From contig NZ_CAMPJO010000012.1 in NCBI RefSeq assembly GCF_946886895.1, positions 35,743-99,742 of the forward strand: DNA of 64,000 nt. Reading direction: 5' to 3'. The position numbers and the translations under genes were made by a program. Numbering within the stretch: the stretch's first letter is position 1; every line of letters starts with the position of its first letter. Shown here in pieces: positions 29,428 to 38,607 of the stretch. Under the pieces are notes generated by a model, which was not told where the DNA came from, searched no databases, and worked only from the letters and a program-made list of their open reading frames with translations. This DNA is from an uncultured Marinobacter sp. (GTDB taxonomy: Bacteria > Pseudomonadota > Gammaproteobacteria > Pseudomonadales > Oleiphilaceae).

Positions 29428-31488
29428 TCACCCGGTTCGCAGCGCCGCCTCTTTCAGTTCGGAAATTTCGTCACGAAGCCGGGCGGCGGTTTCGAAATCC
29501 AGTTCTGAAGCGGCCTTGTACATGTCGTCTTCCAGGCGGGCAATGTCCTTGAGAATCTCCTCCGGCGACTTGTTGCCGGTTTTCGCCCGGTACCTTTCCG
29601 CTTCTTCCGCCGCTTTCTGGCCAGGGCGCTCAGCCTTACGCCGGCCACGGCCACCGCCTCCGGCGCCTTCCATAATATCGGCGATTTTCTTGTTCAGGCC
29701 CTGGGGCGTGATGCCATGGGCTTCATTGTGAGCCGCCTGCTTCGCGCGCCGACGAGCGGTTTCATCGATGGCCCGCTGCATCGAGCCGGTTATCCGGTCA
29801 CCGTACAGGATGGCCCTGCCGTTCAGGTTACGGGCCGCCCGGCCAATGGTCTGGATCAACGATCGCTCGGAACGCAGGAAGCCTTCCTTGTCCGCATCCA
29901 GGATAGCCACCAGAGACACCTCCGGCATATCCAGCCCCTCCCGCAGGAGGTTAATGCCCACCAGCACATCGAATTCACCCCGGCGCAGATCCCGGATGAT
30001 TTCCACCCGCTCGACGGTATCAATGTCTGAATGCAGGTAGCGCACCTTGATGTCGTGTTCCATCAGGAAGTCGGTCAGGTCCTCGGCCATGCGCTTGGTC
30101 AGTGTGGTCACCAACACCCGCTCCCGGACGGTGACCCGGGCATGGATTTCGGAGAGCAGATCGTCCACCTGGGTCGACGCCGGCCGAACCTCGATGTCCG
30201 GGTCCAACAGCCCGGTAGGACGCACCACCTGCTCCACCACCTGGCCGGCGTGCTCGGCTTCATAGTTGCCCGGGGTTGCGGACACAAAGATCATCTGGGG
30301 GGCAATGCGTTCCCATTCCTCGAACCGCATGGGCCGGTTGTCCAGCGCCGAGGGCAACCGGAAGCCGTATTCCACCAGGGTTTCCTTGCGGGAACGATCC
30401 CCCTTGTACATGGCGCCGATCTGGGGAATGGTGACGTGGGATTCGTCCACCACCAGCAGCGCACCGGGAGGCAGGTAATCAAACAGGGTCGGTGGCGCCT
30501 CCCCGGGACGACGACCGGACAAATAGCGTGAGTAGTTCTCAATGCCGTTGCAGTAGCCCAGCTCCATCATCATCTCGATGTCATAGCGGGTACGCTCCTC
30601 CAGCCGCTGGGCCTCCACCAGACGGTTGTTGTCCCGTAATTGCTGCAGGCGCACATCCAGCTCCGCCTTGATGTATTCAACCGCGTCCAGAACTTTCTGG
30701 CGGGGGGTCACATAGTGGGATTTCGGGTAGATGGTGACCCGGGGCACCCGGCGGATCACTTCACCGGTCAGCGGATCGAAATAGCTGAGATTTTCCACCT
30801 CGTCATCGAACAGTTCGATGCGGATGGCTTCTTTCTCGGATTCCGCCGGGAACACGTCGATCACGTCGCCGCGCACCCGATAGTTGGCCCGGTGGAATTC
30901 GACGTCGTTGCGGGTGTACTGCAATTCCGCAAGGCGACGCAGGATGAACCGCTGGTCGATCTGATCGCCCCGGTCCAGATGCAGCATCATCTTGAGGTAC
31001 GACTGGGGATCACCCAGACCGTAAATGGACGACACAGTCGCTACGATAATGGCATCCGGCCGCTCCAGAAGCGCCTTGGTGGCCGACAGGCGCATCTGCT
31101 CAATGTGCTCGTTGATGGAGGCGTCTTTCTCGATAAAGGTGTCCGAGGACGGCACATAGGCCTCGGGCTGGTAATAGTCGTAGTAGGAGACGAAATACTC
31201 CACCGCGTTGTCCGGGAAGAACTCACGGAACTCGCCATACAACTGGGCCGCCAGGGTCTTGTTATGGGCCATGACAATAGTGGGCCGCTGGATCTGCTGG
31301 ATGACATTGGCAATGGTGAAGGTTTTGCCGGAGCCGGTTACCCCCAGAAGCGTCTGATGTGCGAGACCGGAGTGAATACCATCGACCAGTCCTTCAATCG
31401 CTTTGGGCTGATCCCCGGCAGGCTGGAACGGGGAATCCACCTTGAAGGCACCGTCTTTCATGAGCGCGCCGGTTTCTGAAGTGGCCAT
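29428..31488 (-). CDS. uvrB: UvrABC system protein B
   Basis: DNA-damage verification helicase of nucleotide excision repair. The 686 residues show Walker A GVTGSGKT (49-56), the beta-hairpin region with [12 protein letters not shown] that is threaded between the strands, the DESH box, helicase motifs V-VI, and the C-terminal UVR motif ([18 protein letters not shown]) that binds UvrC. I chose ATG at 31488; a GGAGG is present but 13 nt away, and a TTG at 31512 or ATG at 31461 remain possible. No clear LexA box was found upstream. Divergent from the aminotransferase. Confidence 0.97.
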   Translation of the reverse strand: MATSETGALMKDGAFKVDSPFQPAGDQPKAIEGLVDGIHSGLAHQTLLGVTGSGKTFTIANVIQQIQRPTIVMAHNKTLAAQLYGEFREFFPDNAVEYFVSYYDYYQPEAYVPSSDTFIEKDASINEHIEQMRLSATKALLERPDAIIVATVSSIYGLGDPQSYLKMMLHLDRGDQIDQRFILRRLAELQYTRNDVEFHRANYRVRGDVIDVFPAESEKEAIRIELFDDEVENLSYFDPLTGEVIRRVPRVTIYPKSHYVTPRQKVLDAVEYIKAELDVRLQQLRDNNRLVEAQRLEERTRYDIEMMMELGYCNGIENYSRYLSGRRPGEAPPTLFDYLPPGALLVVDESHVTIPQIGAMYKGDRSRKETLVEYGFRLPSALDNRPMRFEEWERIAPQMIFVSATPGNYEAEHAGQVVEQVVRPTGLLDPDIEVRPASTQVDDLLSEIHARVTVRERVLVTTLTKRMAEDLTDFLMEHDIKVRYLHSDIDTVERVEIIRDLRRGEFDVLVGINLLREGLDMPEVSLVAILDADKEGFLRSERSLIQTIGRAARNLNGRAILYGDRITGSMQRAIDETARRRAKQAAHNEAHGITPQGLNKKIADIMEGAGGGGRGRRKAERPGQKAAEEAERYRAKTGNKSPEEILKDIARLEDDMYKAASELDFETAARLRDEISELKEAALRTG

Positions 31489-31681
31489 AGTCGGGAGACA
31501 TCCTCCGTTCAATCAGGTTTGGTTTGCACAACGAGTGCACAGGTTGCAATCTGCAGAGAAACTTATCGTCACGCGGGCTTCATGATACCATCTGTGGCAT
31601 CCAGGGCGGCCTGAAGATGGTGTAAACCACTACCTTGCAGCCGCTGGAGCCCTATCAGACGCAGCTTTAAGGAGCGCAAGT

Positions 31682-32866
31682 TTGGACCTTCAACTTTCCA
31701 GCCGAGTACAGGCAATCAAGCCCTCTCCCACCCTCGCTGTCACCAACAAAGCAGCCGAATTGCGTGCTGCCGGCCAGGACATTATCGGCCTCGGCGCCGG
31801 CGAACCGGACTTCGACACCCCCGAGCACATCAAACAGGCAGCCATGGAGGCCATCAAAAACGGCCAGACCAAATACACTGCCGTGGATGGTACGCCGGCC
31901 CTGAAAAAAGCGATTATTGCGAAGTTCAAGCGGGATAACGGCCTGGAATACGAAGCCAACCAGATATTGGTAAGCAGTGGTGGCAAACAGAGCTTTTTCA
32001 ACCTGGCACTGGCCACCCTGAACCCGGGCGATGAGGCGATCATTCCCGCGCCCTACTGGGTCTCCTATCCGGATATGGTGCTGGTCGCCGAAGGCAAGCC
32101 GGTGATCATCGAAACCGGTGCCGAGACCCGCTTCAAGATTACCCCGGAGCAGCTGGAAAACGCCATTACCGAGCGCACCCGTCTGTTCGTGATCAACAGC
32201 CCGTCCAACCCCAGCGGCATGGCGTACACCCTGGAAGAGTTGCAGGCCATTGGTGAGGTGCTGAAGAAGCACCCGAACATCATGATCGCCACCGACGACA
32301 TGTACGAGCCGATTCTCTGGACCGGTAAGCCGTTCTGCAACATCCTGAACGCCACCCCGGAGCTTTACGAGCGCACGTTTGTGCTGAACGGTGTATCCAA
32401 GGCCTACTCCATGACCGGCTGGCGTATCGGCTATGCAGCGGGCCCGACGAAAATCATCGGCGCCATGAAGAAGATCCAGTCCCAGAGCACCTCCAACCCG
32501 GCGTCTATCTCCCAGGCGGCGGCCCAGGCTGCCCTGGGCGGCTCCCAGGACTGCGTGGGCGAAATGGTCAAGGCGTTCAAGGAACGCCACGACTGGCTGG
32601 TGGAAGCCCTGAATGGCCTGCCAGGCGTTGAGTGCCTGAATGGTGACGGTACCTTCTATGTGTTCCCCAGCTTCCGGGGCGCCATTGAGGCAGACGACAG
32701 TGTCGGCAACGATGTCGAGTTCGCGGAAAAGCTGCTGACCGAAGCCGGCGTGGCTCTGGTTCCAGGCTCTGCCTTCGGTGCACCAGGCCATATGCGCCTG
32801 AGTTTTGCCACCAGCATGGACAACCTGAAACAGGCCATTGAACGCCTGCATAAGGCACTGGGCTAA
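31682..32866 (+). CDS. Class I aminotransferase, aspartate aminotransferase type
   Basis: PLP enzyme that moves amino groups between aspartate/glutamate and 2-oxo acids; 394 residues of the subgroup I-beta type common in bacteria. GAGEPDFDTP near the N-terminus, SNPSG in the active site and the PLP lysine Lys240 in NGVSKAYSMTGWRIG are conserved. The start is TTG, supported by AAGGAG 7 nt upstream and by homology at the first residues. It is followed by tRNA-Asn. Aromatic or prephenate activity occurs in this subgroup and cannot be excluded. Confidence 0.92.
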   Translation: MDLQLSSRVQAIKPSPTLAVTNKAAELRAAGQDIIGLGAGEPDFDTPEHIKQAAMEAIKNGQTKYTAVDGTPALKKAIIAKFKRDNGLEYEANQILVSSGGKQSFFNLALATLNPGDEAIIPAPYWVSYPDMVLVAEGKPVIIETGAETRFKITPEQLENAITERTRLFVINSPSNPSGMAYTLEELQAIGEVLKKHPNIMIATDDMYEPILWTGKPFCNILNATPELYERTFVLNGVSKAYSMTGWRIGYAAGPTKIIGAMKKIQSQSTSNPASISQAAAQAALGGSQDCVGEMVKAFKERHDWLVEALNGLPGVECLNGDGTFYVFPSFRGAIEADDSVGNDVEFAEKLLTEAGVALVPGSAFGAPGHMRLSFATSMDNLKQAIERLHKALG

Positions 32867-32882
32867 AAAGTCCGGCCAGGGG

Positions 32883-32911
32883 TTGACGAGGCCGTGAGGT
32901 AACCTTAATAT
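32883..32911 (+). promoter_or_regulatory. Promoter of second tRNA-Asn
   Basis: TTGACG and TAATAT with 17-bp spacing, ending 25 bp before the tRNA and followed by a GC-rich discriminator. It lies 16 bp past the aminotransferase stop codon. Confidence 0.75.
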
Positions 32912-32935
32912 ACGCGCCTCGTCACACGACGACGT

Positions 32936-33011
32936 TCCCCGATAGCTCAGTTGGTAGAGCAACGGACTGTTAATCCGTTTGTCGCTGGTTCGAGCCCAGC
33001 TCGGGGAGCCA
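32936..33011 (+). tRNA. tRNA-Asn (anticodon GTT), second copy
   Basis: Identical over all 76 nt to the copy at 18242-18317, with CCA encoded. The four bases before the gene (CGT T) also match, but promoter and terminator differ. It has its own promoter and terminator. Confidence 0.98.
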
Positions 33012-33019
33012 TTCTTCTG

Positions 33020-33055
33020 AAAACCCGCTAATTCTTTGAGTTAGCGGGTTTTTTT
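33020..33055 (+). terminator. Rho-independent terminator after second tRNA-Asn
   Basis: AAAACCCGCTAA and its complement form a 12-bp stem with a 9-nt loop, followed by a run of seven T. Confidence 0.9.
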
Positions 33056-33125
33056 ATTGTCTGATTTTTTCTTCTTGGTTGGTGCTTTTGGTCGACTTCT
33101 ACCCCAGCCTGCCTGTTGACGGGAC

Positions 33126-33235
33126 CGGGGTGGCTGTCAGAACTTTCCAAAACACGCTACAAGCACGTCCGTGTGCGCTTGTTTCGGGCCGTCCATGGCC
33201 CTCTACAGTTTTGGAAAGCTCTGACAGCCACCCCG
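33126..33235. repeat. Palindromic intergenic element, copy C
   Basis: Arms of 28 nt (33126-33153 and 33208-33235) pair with a single A/G mismatch around a 54-nt core starting ACGCTACAAGC. The core shares ACGCT, CGTCCGTGT and TCCATGGC with copies A and B. The inner 11 nt of the arms (CTTTCCAAAAC) are the same as copy A, whereas the outer part is unrelated. It lies between tRNA-Asn and pyrF. Confidence 0.85.
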
Positions 33236-33326
33236 ACCTGAGAATACAGTTGTCCGCAATTCAAACAAGAAATCTAAGCCGGAGTACGAATCAGTAATTT
33301 CGGACTATTTCTGAGAAGTCCTGAAC

Positions 33327-33350
33327 GGTGGTGTGGGGCCCCACACCACC
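33327..33350 (-). terminator. Palindrome downstream of pyrF
   Basis: A perfect 24-bp palindrome (GGTGGTGTGGGG and its complement) lies 50 nt beyond the pyrF stop codon, at the end of the long minus-strand block. No U-run; a likely transcript end but not a canonical terminator. Confidence 0.5.
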
Positions 33351-33399
33351 GACCCCTCTACCCGGCAGGCTGGGGCAAAGGCATGATTCTCGCCAAACG

Positions 33400-34110
33400 T
33401 TAGAGGCCATGCACCTCAGAATGAATCGCCTCCAGAGCCACCAGCGGATCCGGCGCCTGGGTAATCGGCCGGCCAATTACCAGGTAGTCAGACCCGGCCT
33501 TCAAGGCCTCACTCGGCGTCATGATGCGCCGCTGGTCGCCCTTATCGGCGGTCAGCGGCCGGATCCCCGGGGTAACCAGCTTGAAGTCTGTGCCCTGCTC
33601 GACCTTGAGTTTTAGCGCTTCCTGAGCCGAGCACACAACACCGTCCAGGCCGCAGTTTCTGGTCAATGTAGCAAGCCTCGAAACCTGGGCTTCCGGGGAA
33701 TCGGTGATGCCAATGCCAGCCAGGTCACCCGCACTCATACTGGTGAGCACGGTCACGGCGATCAGCAAGGGGCGGTCGGCGCCGAAGGCTTCCAGGCGTT
33801 CGCGGCAGGCGGTCATCATTTTTTCGCCACCCGAGGCGTGGACATTGACCATCCAGACACCGAGGTCCGCAGCGGCCGCCACCGCGGCTGAAGTGGTGTT
33901 CGGTATGTCGTGGAATTTCAGGTCCAGGAACACCTCAAATCCGCGCTTTTGCAGGCTCTGAACCAACGGCGGGCCTGACCGGGTAAACAGTTCCTTCCCC
34001 ACTTTGAGGCGGCACTTGGCGGGGTCAAGCTTATCGACCAGGGCCAGCGCAGGCGCCTCAGATGGGAAATCCAGGGCGACAATTATTCTCGGATCGTTAA
34101 CAGTTTGCAC
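33400..34110 (-). CDS. pyrF: Orotidine 5'-phosphate decarboxylase
   Basis: Final step of UMP synthesis: decarboxylates OMP. A 236-residue TIM barrel with the invariant active-site array Asp63-x-Lys65-x-x-Asp68 in [12 protein letters not shown] and the phosphate-binding end region VIGRPITQ. It follows lapB by 32 bp, as in many gammaproteobacteria, and is the last gene of the lapA-lapB-pyrF group. Confidence 0.96.
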   Translation of the reverse strand: MQTVNDPRIIVALDFPSEAPALALVDKLDPAKCRLKVGKELFTRSGPPLVQSLQKRGFEVFLDLKFHDIPNTTSAAVAAAADLGVWMVNVHASGGEKMMTACRERLEAFGADRPLLIAVTVLTSMSAGDLAGIGITDSPEAQVSRLATLTRNCGLDGVVCSAQEALKLKVEQGTDFKLVTPGIRPLTADKGDQRRIMTPSEALKAGSDYLVIGRPITQAPDPLVALEAIHSEVHGL

Positions 34111-34142
34111 GTTCAGATATCCTGGACAGTCTCAGTAAAGGG

Positions 34143-35312
34143 TTATTCGGCTTCCACGCCCTGAATCGGGCGCACGGTTTCCCATTGCTTGCAGCTTGGG
34201 CACAGCCAGTGTAATTGCTGGCCGGAGAAGCCACAGCTTACGCAGCGATAAACCGGCCGGTTGGCAAGTATCAGGTGGCCGATCCGGCTGACCAGCCGGC
34301 CTTCGTCGGTCGTCATGCCCTTTTCGTAGCCGGCCATCTCCACCAGGCGGAGCAGACCCCGGACGCTGGGCCGGATTTCCAGTTCCTGGCGCAGCAGATC
34401 GATGGCAGCGGGGCGCCCGGAGGCCCGCTCAACCGACTCCACCAGTGCCAGTAACAGGCTGGTACTGGGAAAGCTCTCATAGAGCTTTCTGAGTTTCTTC
34501 ACCAGACGACCGATATCACCGTGTTCGTGCTCCAGTTTCATCAGGCGGTCAATGGCTTCCGGACCAAAGGCCGGGTTCTGCTCAAACACTTTCAGGCCCT
34601 GGTTGCCCGCGTCCCGGAAGCTGCCCTGGCGCACCAGCAGTTTCATCAGGATAAGCGTGGCCCGGACACAGGAGCGGTCGTACTCAAGCGCTTCTTTCGC
34701 GAGTTTCTGGGCGCCCCAGCGATCATCGTGCTTAACCGCAAGTTCCGCCAGTTCACAGGTAAGGTAAGCCAGGATTTTGAACATGGCCGGATCGGCATCG
34801 CCCCGGGTGAGTGTCCGGGCCACTTCCGCGGCCTTGGCCCACTCCTTTTCCTGCTGATACAGCTCAATCAGCTGTTGCGCCGAGTGGCGACCGTATTCCC
34901 GGTCTCCCATCAATTGGTGGAACAGGGCTTCGGCACGGTCCAGCAGGCCGGCGTTCATGTAGTCCATGGCCAGCTCGAGGGTAACCTGGGGAGAAAAGCG
35001 CGGTGGCAGTTCCGGGCGTGCCAGGAGGTTCTGGTGAATCAGGATTGCCCGATCGGTTTCCCCCTTGTTGCGGAAGTGACTGCCAATGGACAGATGAAGA
35101 CTGACGGTATCCTTGTTCACAGCCAGCGACTGAACAAAGTTTTCAACCGCCTGATCCGAGTAGTTGGTAAACAGGAACTGAAGCCGGTCCTTCACCGATT
35201 CCTCATCGGAAATGGTGGTGCTGGATCGGGAGCTGGTGTTACCGAGTCGGCCGACAAACCAGCCAAGGGCGACTGCAATCGTTAACAGCAGCCACTGAAC
35301 CACTATATCCAT
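34143..35312 (-). CDS. lapB: LPS assembly protein LapB (YciM)
   Basis: Inner-membrane protein that tunes lipopolysaccharide synthesis by delivering LpxC to the FtsH protease. The 389 residues comprise an N-terminal membrane anchor (about 5-20), a long run of tetratricopeptide repeats facing the cytosol, and a C-terminal rubredoxin-like metal site with two cysteine pairs, CVSC and CPSC (about 355-375). Its ATG overlaps the lapA stop by 1 nt. Confidence 0.95.
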   Translation of the reverse strand: MDIVVQWLLLTIAVALGWFVGRLGNTSSRSSTTISDEESVKDRLQFLFTNYSDQAVENFVQSLAVNKDTVSLHLSIGSHFRNKGETDRAILIHQNLLARPELPPRFSPQVTLELAMDYMNAGLLDRAEALFHQLMGDREYGRHSAQQLIELYQQEKEWAKAAEVARTLTRGDADPAMFKILAYLTCELAELAVKHDDRWGAQKLAKEALEYDRSCVRATLILMKLLVRQGSFRDAGNQGLKVFEQNPAFGPEAIDRLMKLEHEHGDIGRLVKKLRKLYESFPSTSLLLALVESVERASGRPAAIDLLRQELEIRPSVRGLLRLVEMAGYEKGMTTDEGRLVSRIGHLILANRPVYRCVSCGFSGQQLHWLCPSCKQWETVRPIQGVEAE

Positions 35313-35614
35313 TAAAGCGTCCGGTCGTTCTGAGCCCTGGATTTTTCCAGTGCCTGTTCGGCACGATCAAGTCGTTTCTGAAGGGTACGCCGGGCAACTG
35401 ACGTTCGGAACGTGGCCAGCATGGTGATCAGAACGCCAATCAACGCTCCGATGACAAATGACATGATCAGCCAGACTGCGACGCCATGGGGCTGTGTCTC
35501 AAACAACAGGAAATTGAGGGAGACCGCCATCTGATTGTTCAGGGAAAAAACGAGCGCCAGCAACACCAGGACCAATACCAACAGAATAATAAGGATTTTC
35601 TGCAATCCTGCCAT
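35312..35614 (-). CDS. lapA: LapA (YciS) inner-membrane protein
   Basis: A 100-residue partner of LapB (DUF1049 family) with two membrane helices (about 5-25 and 45-70) and a charged coiled C-terminal tail. The start at 35614 is preferred over an upstream ATG at 35638 because AGGAG lies about 10 nt before it and the family begins MAGLQK-like. Coupled to lapB by the TAATG overlap. Confidence 0.9.
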   Translation of the reverse strand: MAGLQKILIILLVLVLVLLALVFSLNNQMAVSLNFLLFETQPHGVAVWLIMSFVIGALIGVLITMLATFRTSVARRTLQKRLDRAEQALEKSRAQNDRTL

Positions 35615-35674
35615 AGTGGTCGCACTCCTGAAGGGCATTCGAGGCCCGGGTTGGTTCCTTTAGCGGCTCAGGGA

Positions 35675-35971
35675 TTAGAAACCCTGCTTCAGACTGTCGT
35701 TCACCTGTTCACGCAGTTCCTTGCCCGGTTTGAAGTGGGGCACATACTTTGCCGGCAGTTGAACCGCTTCTCCTGTTTTCGGGTTGCGTCCGGTTCGGGC
35801 TGCCCGATGGTGCAATGAAAAGCTGCCAAATCCCCGGATTTCAATTCTCTGACCACCGGCGAGCGACTGGGACATATGCTCTATGATGGTTTTAACCGCC
35901 AGCTCCACATCTTTCACGGAAAGCTGGGTCTGCTTTGATGCAATTAACTCGACCAGTTCGGACTTCGTCAT
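35675..35971 (-). CDS. ihfB: Integration host factor subunit beta
   Basis: DNA-bending protein that pairs with IHF-alpha. The 98 residues show the IHF/HU fold, [14 protein letters not shown] and the minor-groove arm with GRNPKTGE. The N-terminus [11 protein letters not shown] fixes the start at 35971; AGAGGGAAG precedes it. It follows rpsA on the same strand but after a strong terminator, so it likely has its own promoter as well. Confidence 0.96.
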   Translation of the reverse strand: MTKSELVELIASKQTQLSVKDVELAVKTIIEHMSQSLAGGQRIEIRGFGSFSLHHRAARTGRNPKTGEAVQLPAKYVPHFKPGKELREQVNDSLKQGF

Positions 35972-36055
35972 GAGGCGCTTCCCTCTTTCATTATTATTCA
36001 CCCGCCGGTTGCCGGATTGCCATGACCCTAGTTTAGCCAAACCAGTAAAAAACAC

Positions 36056-36088
36056 AAAAAAAACGGGCTCTTAGAGCCCGTTTTTTTT
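36056..36088 (-). terminator. Rho-independent terminator after rpsA
   Basis: A perfect stem built on ACGGGCTC/GAGCCCGT, flanked by eight A and eight T, closes a 3-nt loop. It works in either direction and lies 16 nt past the rpsA stop. Confidence 0.95.
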
Positions 36089-36104
36089 CATACCAACCGG
36101 AAAG

Positions 36105-37796
36105 TTATTCCTTGTTGGCGTTTTGCTGCTGCATCTGCTCCTTGATGAGATCACCGATGGTGGTCGCACCAGAGGATTCAGCGGTCTTGGTCCGCACGCT
36201 TTCCAGGGCCTGCTTGTCGTCCTCAACGTCCTTGGACTTCACAGACAGGTTGATGATGCGGTTCTTGCGATCAATGCTGATGATCTTCGCTTCAACTTCC
36301 TCACCTTCCTTCAGCGCGTTACGTGCGTCTTCAACACGATCACGGCTGATTTCAGAGGCTTTCAGTACCGCTTCAACTTCGTCGTTCAGGGCAATGGTCG
36401 CTGCCTTGGCATCCACTGCAGACACGGTGCCCTTAACAATGGAGCCCTTGTCGTTCAGCTGTACAAACTCGGCGAACGGATCGCTTTCCAGCTGCTTGAT
36501 GCCCAGGGAGATACGCTCGCGCTCGGGATCAACAGACAGGATAACGGTTTCAACTTCGTCGCCCTTCTTGTATTCACGAACTGCTTCTTCGCCGGTCTCG
36601 TTCCAGCTGATGTCAGACAGGTGAACCAGGCCGTCGATGCCGCCATCCAGACCGATGAAGATACCGAAGTCAGTGATTGACTTGATCTTGCCGGAGATGC
36701 GATCACCTTTGTTGAAGTTGCTGGAGAAATCTTCCCACGGGTTGGATACGCACTGCTTGATACCCAGGGAGATCCGACGACGCTCTTCGTCGATATCCAG
36801 AATCATCACGCCCACTTCGTCACCTACCTGGACAACCTTGGACGGATGGATATTCTTGTTGGTCCAGTCCATTTCGGAGACGTGAACCAGACCTTCAACA
36901 CCTTCTTCCAGCTCGGCAAAGCAGCCGTAGTCGGTCAGGTTGGTGACGCGGGCAGTCACCTTGCTGCCTTCCGGGTAACGACCCTTGATATCAACCCAGG
37001 GATCTTCGCCCAGCTGTTTCAGGCCGAGGGATACACGGTTACGCTCACGATCAAACTTCAGAACCTTGACGTTGATCTCATCGCCCACATTGACGATTTC
37101 GCTCGGATGCTTGATGCGCTTCCAGGCCATATCGGTAATGTGCAGCAGGCCGTCAACACCGCCCAGATCCACGAACGCGCCGTAGTCGGTCAGGTTCTTG
37201 ACGATACCCTTGATTTCCATACCTTCGGTCAGGGTTTCCAGCAGAGCTTCACGCTCGGCACTGTTTTCAGCTTCCAGAACGGCGCGGCGGGAAACAACCA
37301 CGTTGTTACGCTTCTGGTCGAGCTTGATAACCTTGAATTCGAGTTCCTTGTTCTCCAGGTGCGCAGTGTCGCGAACCGGACGAACGTCTACCAGAGAGCC
37401 AGGCAGGAAGGCGCGAATACCGGCCAGATCGACGGTGAAACCACCCTTGACCTTGCCATTGATAATACCCTTAACCACTTCCTCAGCTTCGAAGGACTTC
37501 TCGAGTACCTTCCAGGCTTCTGCACGCTTGGCCTTTTCACGGGACAGACGGGTTTCACCGAAACCGTCTTCCACAGCGTCGAGAGCTACGTCAACAACGT
37601 CGCCAATAGCAACTTCCAACTCGCCTTTTTCGTTCAGGAACTGGGAGGCGGGGATAACGCCTTCGGACTTCAGTCCGGCGTTAACGGTGACCCAGTCGTT
37701 ATCGACGTCAACTACGGTTCCCTGGACGATGGAACCTGGCTGCATGTCAATTTCTTTCAGGCTTTCTTCAAAAAGATCCGCAAAGCTCTCGCTCAT
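36105..37796 (-). CDS. rpsA: 30S ribosomal protein S1
   Basis: Largest ribosomal protein; it captures and unwinds mRNA leaders on the 30S subunit. The 563 residues hold six S1 repeats: two divergent N-terminal ones that bind the ribosome and four RNA-binding ones, with repeated motifs such as [17 protein letters not shown] and later [23 protein letters not shown] fixes the start at 37796, preceded by AGGA. It follows cmk by 130 bp, the classic cmk-rpsA-ihfB order. A long leader might carry autoregulation; I saw no defined structure. Confidence 0.97.
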   Translation of the reverse strand: MSESFADLFEESLKEIDMQPGSIVQGTVVDVDNDWVTVNAGLKSEGVIPASQFLNEKGELEVAIGDVVDVALDAVEDGFGETRLSREKAKRAEAWKVLEKSFEAEEVVKGIINGKVKGGFTVDLAGIRAFLPGSLVDVRPVRDTAHLENKELEFKVIKLDQKRNNVVVSRRAVLEAENSAEREALLETLTEGMEIKGIVKNLTDYGAFVDLGGVDGLLHITDMAWKRIKHPSEIVNVGDEINVKVLKFDRERNRVSLGLKQLGEDPWVDIKGRYPEGSKVTARVTNLTDYGCFAELEEGVEGLVHVSEMDWTNKNIHPSKVVQVGDEVGVMILDIDEERRRISLGIKQCVSNPWEDFSSNFNKGDRISGKIKSITDFGIFIGLDGGIDGLVHLSDISWNETGEEAVREYKKGDEVETVILSVDPERERISLGIKQLESDPFAEFVQLNDKGSIVKGTVSAVDAKAATIALNDEVEAVLKASEISRDRVEDARNALKEGEEVEAKIISIDRKNRIINLSVKSKDVEDDKQALESVRTKTAESSGATTIGDLIKEQMQQQNANKE

Positions 37797-37926
37797 TATG
37801 AGTCCTATATGATCAACGCAAGTGTGCTCCGTGCCACCAGCAACACGGTCTGTTAATAAGTTCCGGATCAAGCCTGTGGCTGGCAGATAACGCTAGATCC
37901 GGCATTTCAACAACAAAAAGGTGTGG

Positions 37927-38607
37927 TCAGGCCTGGCTTGCTGCAGCCATGCACCTGTCCAACACCTCTTCTATACTCAACCCCGTAGAATCAATGACTT
38001 GCGCATCATCTGCGGGCCTGAGGGGGGCTGCGGAACGGTTCATATCCCGTTCATCACGAACCCGTATCTCCTCTAAAAGGGCGTCAATATTAACATCGAC
38101 ACCCGCGTCCTTCAACTGGCTGTAGCGCCTTCTGGCACGTTCCTCGGCACTGGCCGTCAGGAAGATTTTCACCGGTGCGTCCGGAAACACCACCGTCCCC
38201 ATGTCCCGGCCATCGGCCACCAGCCCCGGAGCCCGCCGGAAATCCCGCTGGCGCTGCAACAGGGCGTCCCGCACCGGCTGCATGACGGCAACCCGGGAGG
38301 CATTATCACCACAGGTTTCAGTGCGGATTTCAGCAGTCACATCCTCGCCCGCCAGAATCACTTTCGCCGGCTCGCCTGCGGGTGTTGGCTCAAACGCCAC
38401 ATCCAGCGACAGGGCCACCCGCACCAGGGCGGTTTCATCATCGAGCGAGACACCCTGGCGAACCGCCGCCAGGGCTGTCAGGCGATACAATGCGCCACTG
38501 TCGAGAAGGTGCCAACCCAGTTTTTTCGCCAGCATCTGGGTAACCGTGCCCTTTCCCGACCCACCGGGGCCGTCCACCGCGATGACCGGCGCCATTTTTT
38601 CCGCCAT
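37927..38607 (-). CDS. cmk: Cytidylate kinase
   Basis: Phosphorylates CMP and dCMP with ATP, recycling mRNA breakdown products. A 226-residue P-loop kinase with GPGGSGKGT (13-21), the CMP-binding SGALYR and the LID arginines near [12 protein letters not shown]. The start codon overlaps the tyrA-aroA stop by 1 nt (TAATG), so cmk is the downstream member of the aromatic block and leads into rpsA. Confidence 0.96.
   Translation of the reverse strand: MAEKMAPVIAVDGPGGSGKGTVTQMLAKKLGWHLLDSGALYRLTALAAVRQGVSLDDETALVRVALSLDVAFEPTPAGEPAKVILAGEDVTAEIRTETCGDNASRVAVMQPVRDALLQRQRDFRRAPGLVADGRDMGTVVFPDAPVKIFLTASAEERARRRYSQLKDAGVDVNIDALLEEIRVRDERDMNRSAAPLRPADDAQVIDSTGLSIEEVLDRCMAAASQA

Noticed and set aside
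31513..31681. Possible LexA box between uvrB and the aminotransferase gene
   Set aside because: CTG and CAG words occur (around 31590-31605) but the CTGT-N8-ACAG spacing is not met.
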